Shown here: piece by piece, positions 33,586-41,638 of the stretch
Position numbering within the stretch: the first letter of the stretch is position 1
How the letters are laid out: every line of letters starts with the position of its first letter
The notes under the pieces: generated by a model
The model's input: the letters and a program-made list of their open reading frames with translations, nothing else
The model's database searches: none
What the model was told of the DNA's origin: nothing
Assembly (NCBI GenBank): GCA_021295155.1
Contig: JAJTJC010000034.1
Location: forward strand, 62,001 to 126,000
Reading direction: 5' to 3'
Source of the DNA: Flavobacteriaceae bacterium D16
GTDB lineage: Bacteria > Bacteroidota > Bacteroidia > Flavobacteriales > Flavobacteriaceae
DNA length: 64,000 nucleotides
Program-made: the position numbers and the translations under genes

Positions 33586-35847
33586 CTAATCTTTATCGCT
33601 TCTAGTCAATTCAATCGCCTTTTCCAAAAACTCATCCCTTCCTTCCTTCACACCCTCTATAGTTTTTTCTAAGAATATATCAGGAATAATTCCTATAGCA
33701 TGGTGTTGTGAACCATCGTGCTTAACTACTTTCATTCCCGTCCAAGTAATACTGAAACCTCCTGCTAGAGTGAAAGAATTGATATTACCATTAGTGCCCG
33801 CTGTGGGCTGACCAATAATAGTAGCCAAATCATAACCCTCAACAAAGCCCATATAGCTTTCCGCATAACTAATAGCACTACCATCAGTTAAGAATATAAT
33901 CTGCTTATCTCCCAGATACGGTTTTATACTCGGTAAAAACCAATTGTACTTTTCAAATCCAACTCTGTTTTTCTGATTTGGGTATAAAATTTTAGGTATT
34001 TGCATCCAAGAAGCAGACGTATCCTTCTTTTTGAGAAGATGTGAAAGGAACATGTGATTTCTGTTAGGATACCCCCTTAGGTCACATATGATTGATTTGG
34101 AATTCACTAATTCAGGAAGTAAATCCTTAATCGTATCCATTTCAATCCTTGTCAAATTTAGATAATAAACATCTTCGTTGATTTTTTCATAAGTTGACTG
34201 GCGAGAACCTTCATTAAATACGGCTCCCGGACGGTCTAATGCGATGTCTTTTCCATCCACCCTAATAACCATTTTCTCCCTTATACCATCCAAAAGACTC
34301 TTTCTTTTAGCTTTATAGTCTAACCACCCATTGGTACCCGCGGAAATTCGAGAATAAATTTCTTGGAAATAATCTTCAGATCTCATCCCGTTAACGTGGG
34401 TTACTATATCCCCGATTTCCAATGGTAAATCACTATCCAAGACTTTTGTTATTACCAATTTATTTTCAATCCACTCCCATTTGATTCTAGGTGCATAAAT
34501 TTTAGGATTTCTTGGATAGGCAACATACATATGGCCATCTTTGAGCGGAGCGGTAAATTTCTCCAAAGTCACATAATGGTCATCCGCTGTTTTATCTTCA
34601 AAACTTCTTCTTAGAGCTACACTTAGTTCCTTTTCCCAATCTACCGATGCCTCCTTGAAATAGGGATAGAAGTGCTGAAAGACGTTGTAGGAATTAATAA
34701 TATTTCCAAGTCTTATTTCCAACATGGAAGCTGAGTCAGCAAGTGCGTTGACTTCCTTTTGAAGTCTTCTAAATTCAGCACTATTAGCACGGGGAAACGT
34801 GCCTTTTTCATTCGAATATAGAACAATAGGAAACTGACAATAGATACCGTTACCAACGCTCTCGTTAATTATTTCCCCGAACCTTGGCTTATTATCAAAT
34901 ATCTTTTTACCGTACTCTCTTTTCTGTGCAGTATCCCGATAGCTAACGGCGGAAAATTTCCCCTCATAAGTATCTGATTCTGTTACTTCATATGTATATC
35001 CTTCACCTCTGAAATACCAATTGTTTTTATTGGGATTATTGCTTCTATTCACATTTTCAAAATCTGCATTTTTCAAGGGAATGTTGGTCCAAGAATCAAT
35101 ATCCCAATAGGATAATTCCACATTGTCTATAAACAACTGTGCTTTTCCCTTTAATGCAGTTCCAAACTCAATAAATTCAGTTAAATCTCCAATGTTGGCC
35201 TTAATTTCATAGGATGCCCACTCCGTACTATTGATGATATCTTTTTCTAGTTCAGAGGTCCCATCTGAATTGACCAAAGCCAATCTGAGGTAAGCGGAGA
35301 TGTTTATGGTATCTCCCAATTTCGCTCGAGCTCTCAAGCGTATTTTTTTACCCTTATAATCTTTTGCCTTTAAGGAGCTTAGCAATAAACCATAATTCAC
35401 GGGCTCCTTTTTGGCAACCAATCCATTAACTCGGACACTTGTATAGGGACTGCGATAATCTGATTTCATGCCAAATCCCACCCCCCTGTGTTGCCAATAT
35501 GTTAGTTTATACCCTGAAGAATTTGGTGGTTGTATTTGTGATATAGCGTATTCATCCATTTTATAGTTTGAAAACTTAATAGTAGGTGCTATAGGGATAA
35601 AAACATTTTCAAGCTCCTTAATTAATTCATCCTGAGAATTGCATGGTAATACTTTCATTACCCCGTATGCAGCGAATTTCACCCAGTCAATATTGGAAGC
35701 CTCATCGCTAGGGTGAAAGTATTTCACATATCCATATACTTTGGCAAATGACTTAAGATTCTCAATTTTTTGAGAATAAAAATTAGTGTTTGAACTAAGA
35801 GAACAGCCTAATGATATTATGAGAAATAGGATGACGTATTTTTTCAT
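33586..35847 (-). CDS. S41-family (C-terminal processing protease-like) peptidase lipoprotein
   Basis: 753 residues. A lipoprotein signal (ILFLIISLGC, Cys ~15) is followed by a long N-terminal region (~20-360) containing a beta-rich, carbohydrate-binding-like stretch (FIDNVELSYWDIDSW). A PDZ-like segment (SDLPLEIGDIVTHVNGMRSEDYF) precedes the S41 catalytic domain. In that domain SKSIICDLRGYPNRN and the nucleophile region IIFLTDGSAISYAESYMGF are followed by IGQPTAGTNGNINSFTLAGG. It is exported and membrane-anchored and probably degrades or processes peptides. Its substrate is unknown. It is the largest cargo gene of the island. Confidence 0.8.
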   Translation of the reverse strand: MKKYVILFLIISLGCSLSSNTNFYSQKIENLKSFAKVYGYVKYFHPSDEASNIDWVKFAAYGVMKVLPCNSQDELIKELENVFIPIAPTIKFSNYKMDEYAISQIQPPNSSGYKLTYWQHRGVGFGMKSDYRSPYTSVRVNGLVAKKEPVNYGLLLSSLKAKDYKGKKIRLRARAKLGDTINISAYLRLALVNSDGTSELEKDIINSTEWASYEIKANIGDLTEFIEFGTALKGKAQLFIDNVELSYWDIDSWTNIPLKNADFENVNRSNNPNKNNWYFRGEGYTYEVTESDTYEGKFSAVSYRDTAQKREYGKKIFDNKPRFGEIINESVGNGIYCQFPIVLYSNEKGTFPRANSAEFRRLQKEVNALADSASMLEIRLGNIINSYNVFQHFYPYFKEASVDWEKELSVALRRSFEDKTADDHYVTLEKFTAPLKDGHMYVAYPRNPKIYAPRIKWEWIENKLVITKVLDSDLPLEIGDIVTHVNGMRSEDYFQEIYSRISAGTNGWLDYKAKRKSLLDGIREKMVIRVDGKDIALDRPGAVFNEGSRQSTYEKINEDVYYLNLTRIEMDTIKDLLPELVNSKSIICDLRGYPNRNHMFLSHLLKKKDTSASWMQIPKILYPNQKNRVGFEKYNWFLPSIKPYLGDKQIIFLTDGSAISYAESYMGFVEGYDLATIIGQPTAGTNGNINSFTLAGGFSITWTGMKVVKHDGSQHHAIGIIPDIFLEKTIEGVKEGRDEFLEKAIELTRSDKD

Positions 35848-35957
35848 GAAATGATATATTCTCTTTTAATATTAGAAATCCACTAAGTGTAAGGGCTTAA
35901 TAATCAAACCGTAAAATAAGTTTGAATAGGATAGATGTCTCACTTAGTCAGAGTAGA

Positions 35958-36260
35958 TTACTTGGGTTTATAGGCAAAAATAAAAGCAGTTGCGTAAGGC
36001 GGTCTCAGAGGTAGATTTTTGCCTTTTTTTCGTTTGACAGAGGTGTCAAGAAACACTTTAGCATAAGAATCTATGGGATTTTGATACGTATTGGGCCTAA
36101 CTTCGGTAACCTCTTGTATATTAAATCGGGTGGCAACAAGAGGAGCACTCCATTTTTTCTCAAAGGAAGCTGTTAAGCGTTCATTTTTCGGTTGAATTTC
36201 TTGGCCATATAAGCTCCAAAACGTCATCAAGGTAATTACCGATACTAAGATGTTTTTCAT
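35958..36260 (-). CDS. Small secreted protein, unknown
   Basis: About 100 residues from the internal ATG (MKNILVSVITLMTFWSLYGQEIQ), which gives a clean signal peptide; a longer reading begins at 36287. The mature part is basic and ends with a hydrophobic stretch (RPPYATAFIFAYKPK). No family is recognised. It lies alone between the S41 peptidase and the next secreted gene. Confidence 0.5.
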   Translation of the reverse strand: MKNILVSVITLMTFWSLYGQEIQPKNERLTASFEKKWSAPLVATRFNIQEVTEVRPNTYQNPIDSYAKVFLDTSVKRKKGKNLPLRPPYATAFIFAYKPK

Positions 36261-36340
36261 CACTTTAATTTTATAATTGTAATTCAAGGGCTATATAGTT
36301 CCTAATTAGTTACAGGATAGGTTTTGTGAGATTTGTACTC

Positions 36341-36772
36341 TTATTGCTTTATTAAATATTCAACAAGTGTATAATCTTCTCTTCCAGAATTATCCTTATA
36401 ATGTGTATTGTTAGTCATTTTAAGTTTCCCATCAACCATTTCATAAATTATATCAACGTCCGCAAACCCATGCTCCCATAGAAGTTCAAATTTCTCAACT
36501 CCCTCATAAACTTCTTTCGAGGCGTTTTCTCCCCAATCGCAATCTTCTGGGTGACATTTGCCCCACATTTGTACAATAAAACGATTGTTTTCATATCGAA
36601 TTTTGCATTGGGTAGTTGCTCTTGTTTGTTCATCTTCATTTACCCAGACTCCATTGAAATCAGAAGTTATGGTGACATGGGATGCCGGAGTGATATTAGA
36701 ATTTGAAGTATTATCACTAAAGAATAAAGAAAATGGTATGAGGGTAACCAAAATGATGAGAAGAGATTTCAT
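36341..36772 (-). CDS. Secreted protein of unknown function
   Basis: 143 residues with a signal peptide (MKSLLIILVTLIPFSLFF). The mature domain (DFNGVWVNEDEQTRATTQCKIRYENN, MWGKCHPEDCDWG) resembles a small lipocalin-like or 'FNG-W-N' beta-sandwich domain. It contains three cysteines. It could be a secreted binding protein. No operon partner is evident. Confidence 0.55.
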   Translation of the reverse strand: MKSLLIILVTLIPFSLFFSDNTSNSNITPASHVTITSDFNGVWVNEDEQTRATTQCKIRYENNRFIVQMWGKCHPEDCDWGENASKEVYEGVEKFELLWEHGFADVDIIYEMVDGKLKMTNNTHYKDNSGREDYTLVEYLIKQ

Positions 36773-36913
36773 AAGTGTTGATTTTTCCTACTAAATATAG
36801 AGGATTATAACCTTGGAAAGTGTAGATTATAAATTAATTAACTTTTACTTGTAGATATAAACTCCGTTCCCTCTGTGAGCTAAAATGAATTATGGCATAC
36901 TTGGAAACTGGCA

Positions 36914-37903
36914 TTAGTTTAATAATTCTTTGAGTTTTTCATTTAGCTTTTCTCCACGCAGATTCCGTTCAATTATGATCCCGTTTTGGTCAATAAGAAA
37001 ATTATCCGGAATTCCACTTATTCCATATATCAAATAAGCTTTATTGTTTTTATCTAAATCACTTACTTGCAGCCAAGGTAATTTATCTTTCTCTATTGCT
37101 TTTATCCAATTCTCTCTTTCAATATCCTCAGAAACGGCAAATATTTCAAATCCTTTGTCTTTGAATTCATAATATGTTTTGACCAAGTTTGGATTCTCTA
37201 TTCTACAAGGTCCGCAATTTGAAGCCCAGAATTCTAACAAAACTAACTTTCCATTAAACTCTGACAAACGTCTGGTTTTACCGTTGATGTCAGTCATTTC
37301 AAAGTCAACATATTTATCTCCTATTTCTGGGTTTTTATTCAGTTCAATATATTTTGATATTCTTATCCCATACCTAGAGTTCTTATTCTTTCGAGAAAAT
37401 TTGTCGAAAAGTTCTTTAGATTCTTCCTTTCCCCAAGTTGTTGCATAAACCGATAGAATATAAGCACTGTGTAAACTATTTGGATTATTGCGAACAAATT
37501 CCACATTTCTTTTTAAGCGTTCATTTCTTGGAAGTGCCTTTGTTTCTATGGTCAAATTTTGGCTTAAATCTTCTTCTAAAGAGCCCTTTACAACAGCGTT
37601 TCTAAAATCAGAATTAGTAGCATCGAAAGTCATAGCATTTCTTTCTAACCATAAGTATCTATAATGTGAGAAGTCTTTTGTCCTTAAAATCACCTGTAAA
37701 GGTGATTGAGATAACTTAGTATTGAAAATAAATTCATTATTCTCAATTATCGTTGAGTCAATTGCAGTGTTGTCAGCATCCAAATAAAGAGCGGTTCCAT
37801 CTGGGATGCCGTTTGTCATTCCACTTAATGAAAATTCAGCTTGTGGCTTCTCGTTACATGAAATTGTCAATAGTACTATTAATCCAAATATGATTCTTTT
37901 CAT
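36914..37903 (-). CDS. TlpA-like thioredoxin-fold lipoprotein
   Basis: 329 residues. A lipoprotein signal (LLTISC, Cys ~16) leads to an N-terminal beta-rich DUF4369-like domain (~20-110), then a thioredoxin-fold domain (~195-329). The redox motif is NCGPC within LLEFWASNCGPCRIENPNL. The cis-Pro loop is in GISGIPDNFLIDQNG. Such proteins are common periplasmic thiol-disulfide oxidoreductases in Bacteroidota. In the island it may maintain the secreted cargo proteins, but the specific substrate is unknown. Confidence 0.85.
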   Translation of the reverse strand: MKRIIFGLIVLLTISCNEKPQAEFSLSGMTNGIPDGTALYLDADNTAIDSTIIENNEFIFNTKLSQSPLQVILRTKDFSHYRYLWLERNAMTFDATNSDFRNAVVKGSLEEDLSQNLTIETKALPRNERLKRNVEFVRNNPNSLHSAYILSVYATTWGKEESKELFDKFSRKNKNSRYGIRISKYIELNKNPEIGDKYVDFEMTDINGKTRRLSEFNGKLVLLEFWASNCGPCRIENPNLVKTYYEFKDKGFEIFAVSEDIERENWIKAIEKDKLPWLQVSDLDKNNKAYLIYGISGIPDNFLIDQNGIIIERNLRGEKLNEKLKELLN

Positions 37904-38142
37904 TAATGTTCTTTTTAATTATTGCCAACACGTTATATCCATCCTAATATAAGATTTATCCTACCAAGTGTCCCTAGTACGTGATTTTACTTCCGGTGGG
38001 TATTTACACCATATACGATTTGCGGTGGATTGTAGTGGTGCTGGAGGGGATGGATGCTACTGGTGATGGTATGATTTTGGGATAGATATAAACTTAGATA
38101 GGTAAAACAAACATCATTATATCATCGTCTCAATAAAGCTAA
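37904..38142. other. Non-coding stretch with irregular GT-rich segment
   Basis: No ORF is supported. The segment around 38000-38065 is rich in GGTGG-type runs (GCGGTGGATTGTAGTGGTG), unlike the AT-rich surroundings, and looks like repeat-derived sequence. No known element is recognised. Confidence 0.3.
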
Positions 38143-38757
38143 CTATGGAAGTAAAATAGGACCAAGATGATTCATCCAGATAATGAATCCTAATATGCCA
38201 CCGAAAAATCCTCCTGTAATAAAAGTTAATCTTAGATTATCGGGAACAATTTTAAACACAACGTACAATCCAACGAGCAAACCAAGGATACCGAATAGAA
38301 AAGCAAAGGTTCCCAAAGGAAGACCCAAATGCCATGCCATTTCTGCTTCATCACCACCGAAATATAACCCATCCGGATAAACCAATTCATTGCCCACTGA
38401 CATCACTAAATTAAATACCTCTCGAAGCCAGAACAGAGATAAAAATATAGCTAACCAATACCAGAGTTTAAGCCCATTTTGAAACCTTTCATTTCGCCTG
38501 ATTCTTATCAATGCTAACCCCAATATTCCAGTAATCATGGTTTGCAATGGACCGCCAAGGGTTACTAAGAACCTGTGAGTTTTAGACGCATCTATTGAAT
38601 TGTAGCTCATGCTATCGTGATAGAGCGTAGAGTTATATCCGAGGGACTCTGCTATAACCACATGACCCAGTTCATGAGTAACGGTACCTATCGCGGTAAA
38701 AATTATGAAACCTATAGAAAAGAGGACAAAATACTTTAAGTTGAAAGTTATAACCAT
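38143..38757 (-). CDS. M50-like integral-membrane zinc metalloprotease homologue
   Basis: 204 residues with about six hydrophobic helices. An HExxH motif sits in the first helix pair (GTVTHELGHVVIAESLGY). A GGP turn (VTLGGPLQTMITGILGL) resembles the S2P/M50 second-motif region. These proteins cleave within membranes, but the small size and poorly conserved third ligand leave activity uncertain. It is followed five bases later on the minus strand by the stop end of the neighbouring secreted gene, so the pair may be an operon. Confidence 0.65.
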   Translation of the reverse strand: MVITFNLKYFVLFSIGFIIFTAIGTVTHELGHVVIAESLGYNSTLYHDSMSYNSIDASKTHRFLVTLGGPLQTMITGILGLALIRIRRNERFQNGLKLWYWLAIFLSLFWLREVFNLVMSVGNELVYPDGLYFGGDEAEMAWHLGLPLGTFAFLFGILGLLVGLYVVFKIVPDNLRLTFITGGFFGGILGFIIWMNHLGPILLP

Positions 38758-38762
38758 TAAAA

Positions 38763-39362
38763 TTATTCGGGTAAATGTTTATCCTCTTGCTTGTCCTTTT
38801 TTTCAGGAATAGGTGGTAACATTAAACGGGGTCCCGATTCCTCATTTACGAAATCCATTACTATGAAAATTCTTAACTTATAGAAGTCAGACTTATAATC
38901 ACTAGCAGAAAGCTCTTCCAATAATACTTGACAAAACCAAGCTGAATCTTCGATACCCTCTTCGGATTCGAATCTGGTGCCAATATATTGCCATTTAGAT
39001 GCTTTGCCCTGTGAGGTAAACATTATGTTATCATCACATTCAATAATGGCTTCCTTTGAATTTCTTGGGATTTTAGGGAAAGGAGAAGAATCATAAAATA
39101 GTAAATGGCTCTTTAGAGTAAGCTCTTTATTCTCAACGATACTATCGAGCAAAAACATGTAGCTTTTTGCCGAGGCATCCTTGAGCAGCTTTTCTTTGAT
39201 TAGTAATTTTTCATGATTGTTAATGATAGACCTAATGTCATACCCTTCATTTGTTAATATGGAATCAATACAGTGAAATATTTTTTTTTCGGTTTCAAGA
39301 TTCTGACCGTGGGATACGGCCAAAGAAAACATTAGAATCAATATCGAGATTATCCTATTCAT
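38763..39362 (-). CDS. Secreted protein of unknown function
   Basis: 199 residues with a signal peptide (MNRIISILILMFSLAVSHGQ). The mature part is acidic in the middle and ends with a Lys/Glu-rich tail (PEKKDKQEDKHLPE). No motif is recognised. It immediately precedes the M50-like gene on the same strand, with a 5-base gap. Confidence 0.55.
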   Translation of the reverse strand: MNRIISILILMFSLAVSHGQNLETEKKIFHCIDSILTNEGYDIRSIINNHEKLLIKEKLLKDASAKSYMFLLDSIVENKELTLKSHLLFYDSSPFPKIPRNSKEAIIECDDNIMFTSQGKASKWQYIGTRFESEEGIEDSAWFCQVLLEELSASDYKSDFYKLRIFIVMDFVNEESGPRLMLPPIPEKKDKQEDKHLPE

Positions 39363-39409
39363 AGATTAAAGTGCCTTTCTATCAGGTTTTAGCGGGAATC
39401 GAAAATACC

Positions 39410-39775
39410 CTACATTGAACCAATATGGAATGCCCGTTCACTTTCTGAAGAATAATTCCTATAGAAACCGTAGTTGCCAAACCTAAATGATTTAAAAGAA
39501 CCGGCAGTGGTGCCTTTGAATCCGTCATTACAATCTACTTTTAAATCGAGGTTCAATATTCTACCTTCTTTTGAAAACTGAGATTTAGAAAAATCAATAT
39601 CAATATTTCGTTTTTCCTTAAACTTAGCTGTTATTTGACTCAATTCCTCTTTGGTTGTATTTTCTGTAATTACCAGAAAGACCTCTTCGGAATCTAACGA
39701 GTACTGCGTTTGCTTTTCTTTGGCACATCCGAGTAACATTATGGAACAGATGATAAAATAAATGGTATGTCTCAT
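39410..39775 (-). CDS. Small lipoprotein, unknown
   Basis: 121 residues. A lipobox (SIMLLGC, Cys ~17) is followed by a short globular domain (EEVFLVITENTTKEELSQITAKF, KRNIDIDFSKSQFSKEGRILNLDLKVDC). The arrangement resembles the exposed M56-regulator or 'ITENTTKEEL' domain of Bacteroidota, but the identity is unsure. Confidence 0.5.
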   Translation of the reverse strand: MRHTIYFIICSIMLLGCAKEKQTQYSLDSEEVFLVITENTTKEELSQITAKFKEKRNIDIDFSKSQFSKEGRILNLDLKVDCNDGFKGTTAGSFKSFRFGNYGFYRNYSSESERAFHIGSM

Positions 39776-39785
39776 AAAAAATGGT

Positions 39786-40619
39786 TTAATAATTTACAAT
39801 TGTTTTTATTAAATTAACCGTTTTGGGTTCAATCTCCCCGTTGTATTTTAATACGGAAGGCTTTTTTCCAGTAAGCAATTTATAAAAGATACATGCATTT
39901 AGAAAAGCCCCTGTTTTGTTTGGATGTATAGTATCTTCAAGGAGTTCTATTTCCGGATGTTTTGTCCGTATTTCATAAAATATACTGCCGTTATTAGATT
40001 TAATAAGCCCTTGATTTTGTGCAATCAAATTGTAGGATTCCTTTATTAGTTTTATTTCCAGCTCAAGGTTTTCAATAATAGGAGAACAGAATTGTTCATC
40101 ACCCCAAGTTCCATTAATTGACCAACTTGAATAGCAATACTCTTTGGGAAATTCCTCTTTTGAGGGCCATGTCTCGAACAGGATGAATTTACAATCTGGA
40201 TTATTGATGCGTCTTTTGATTTCGGAAATAGCCTTTTCCACCTTTAATTCTCGTGCCTCAGGTATGAGTACAGCTACCGTGCCTGTCTGGAGAATTACCA
40301 CATCCCATTTTTTTTCCGCAATCTTCATCTCCGTATCCGTTAGTTCACCTTCTTCTTTTTTACGAGTACTAATACTGTGTTCCGTTCTTGATTCGATAAT
40401 GTTATCTAAATGAGCGGACAGGGACATACCGGGGAAAGTACTCTGCTCAACAACCATGTTAGGATGGGTTACCGCAACCATTTCCTGAACCATTTGTGGC
40501 ATATCGTGGAAGTAGGTCAGGCTATTACCAATAAACAAAACGTTGATTTCTTCTTCTTGCTTTTGGGACCAAACGATTGTAGATATAAGTAATAGAAATA
40601 CTGTAAAGATGTTTTTCAT
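39786..40619 (-). CDS. Secreted SGNH/GDSL-like hydrolase
   Basis: 277 residues with a signal peptide (MKNIFTVFLLLISTIVWS). SGNH block I is NVLFIGNSLTYFHDMP with the predicted nucleophilic Ser. Block V is the DxxH dyad in LEDTIHPNKTGAFLNACIF, with VVILQTGTVAV as an intermediate block. The family (esterase/lipase-like, DUF4886-type) acts on esters in polysaccharides or lipids. The substrate is unknown. It is the outermost cargo gene before the non-coding end of the island. Confidence 0.75.
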   Translation of the reverse strand: MKNIFTVFLLLISTIVWSQKQEEEINVLFIGNSLTYFHDMPQMVQEMVAVTHPNMVVEQSTFPGMSLSAHLDNIIESRTEHSISTRKKEEGELTDTEMKIAEKKWDVVILQTGTVAVLIPEARELKVEKAISEIKRRINNPDCKFILFETWPSKEEFPKEYCYSSWSINGTWGDEQFCSPIIENLELEIKLIKESYNLIAQNQGLIKSNNGSIFYEIRTKHPEIELLEDTIHPNKTGAFLNACIFYKLLTGKKPSVLKYNGEIEPKTVNLIKTIVNY

Positions 40620-41372
40620 AAAATGAAATGACTTCGTAAAAGGGATATTTAAAATCTAAAATAGTAAATCATCAATTCCTTTGAAGGAATTTTCTGCCAT
40701 AAAATTTATCTATGCCAGGATAATCCCAAAATCTTACCCTAAAACTTTGCACCACGCCCGAACGTGTCGTTCGGTACGGGCGGGCATGGTTCCTGTCCGA
40801 TTATTTTAGTATTCGGGCAGATAAGTGTAAAGAAATAATCGGATAGGGCGCATTCTACATTTTGTTAAATACCAGATTATTGGTTTTCATATTTAGAATT
40901 CCAAGAAGACTAAATTGAAAAGCAAGAGGATAACACGCTAAAGCGATGTTATGTTGTTTAAATAATTGATTTTCTTCTACTTAAGTTTGGAGCCCAAGTA
41001 CTTTTTTAGTAATTATTCCTTGAAAAACTCCGAGGGCCCTTAGAAACAGGGAGAATATTCCGTGAAAAATTAGTAAGAACTAAAATTGGAGGCATTTTGT
41101 ACATGGGCATTGCGTAGTATTAGTTTATGTAAGTTTTGGGACGCTTGCAGCACGAAATACTATTTCGCTCGCTTAATAATGAACATAAATAGCAATTTGC
41201 TATCCTTGAATCTTATTAAAACCAATTTTATTTTCCTAACTTTAATAAAGCAAAAACGCCTATAAATTTTGCTCTTAAATGTGCTGATTTGAACCGAGTT
41301 TAGAGTATGGTGAGTCAGTTCAGAAAAACAGTGTAAAATATTGATATTCAAGTTATTGTGATGACTATTTTG
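40620..41372. other. Island right end: ~750 bp non-coding with several inverted repeats
   Basis: No credible protein gene is present; short ORFs lack coding character. Three inverted repeats stand out. CCGAACG-TGT-CGTTCGG (40758-40774) lies in a locally GC-rich patch. ATAACACGCT-AA-AGCG-A-TGTTAT (40930-40952) is a 10-bp stem with one bulged base. CGAAATA-C-TATTTCG (41153-41167) is the third. They may be recombination, origin or excision-related sites, or remnants of other elements. No known element family was matched. Confidence 0.5.
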
Positions 41373-41385
41373 ATCCTGTCATCCC
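41373..41385 (+). repeat. attR core repeat
   Basis: ATCCTGTCATCCC is identical to the repeat in tRNA-Pro at 30572-30584. Similarity then continues imperfectly (GAC in the tRNA, AAC here). It marks the outer boundary of the island. Confidence 0.82.
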
Positions 41386-41390
41386 AACTA

Positions 41391-41426
41391 AGCCCTCCGA
41401 AGCTTAATGCGTAGGAGGGCTTTTTA
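41391..41426 (+). terminator. Hairpin terminator immediately outside attR
   Basis: AGCCCTCC (41391-41398) pairs with GGAGGGCT (41414-41421) and is followed by TTTTTATTTC. Being just outside attR, it is probably the original tRNA-Pro terminator, displaced by the island. Confidence 0.75.
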
Positions 41427-41541
41427 TTTCATAAAGCATCCTAACTTTCTTAAACCTTTGGTATCACTGGAGGTTTCTTCGTTTATCAATTTCCCGTTTA
41501 ACCTGAAAAACCCAGATCAAATCAATCTACAATCACATTTT

Positions 41542-41585
41542 ATGACCTTTATCATGTTTCTGCTGCTTAAGGACACCTAGCTTTG
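41542..41585 (+). promoter_or_regulatory. Predicted Crp/Fnr-type class II promoter, site D (di-haem lipoprotein)
   Basis: ATGAC-CTTT-ATCAT (41542-41555), 22 bases, then TAGCTTTG (41578-41585), a perfect TAnnTTTG. The predicted start near 41590 puts the palindrome centre at about -41.5. The gene begins at 41639. This is the best of the four sites. Confidence 0.75.
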
Positions 41586-41638
41586 TAAATAAGTTATTAC
41601 CATTTTCACTTGCGGGGCTTAAAGCTAAATTCAATAAC

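Larger units (their letters stand above)
30572..41385. mobile_element. tRNA-Pro-integrated genomic island (~10.8 kb)
   Basis: A 13-bp direct repeat, ATCCTGTCATCCC, occurs in the T-arm/acceptor 3' end of tRNA-Pro (30572-30584) and again at 41373-41385. A tyrosine recombinase gene starts about 220 bases inside the tRNA-proximal end. The interior is visibly more AT-rich than the flanks. It holds a run of minus-strand genes for secreted proteins, with no housekeeping genes and no recognisable conjugation, replication or phage structural genes. This is the classic layout of an integrated element; it lacks transfer functions, so it is either a mobilisable/satellite type or degenerate. Confidence 0.85.

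Noticed and set aside
40930-40952. Integron attC-like hairpin
   Set aside because: It has a bulged stem but no consensus core boxes, no flanking gene cassette and no integron integrase.
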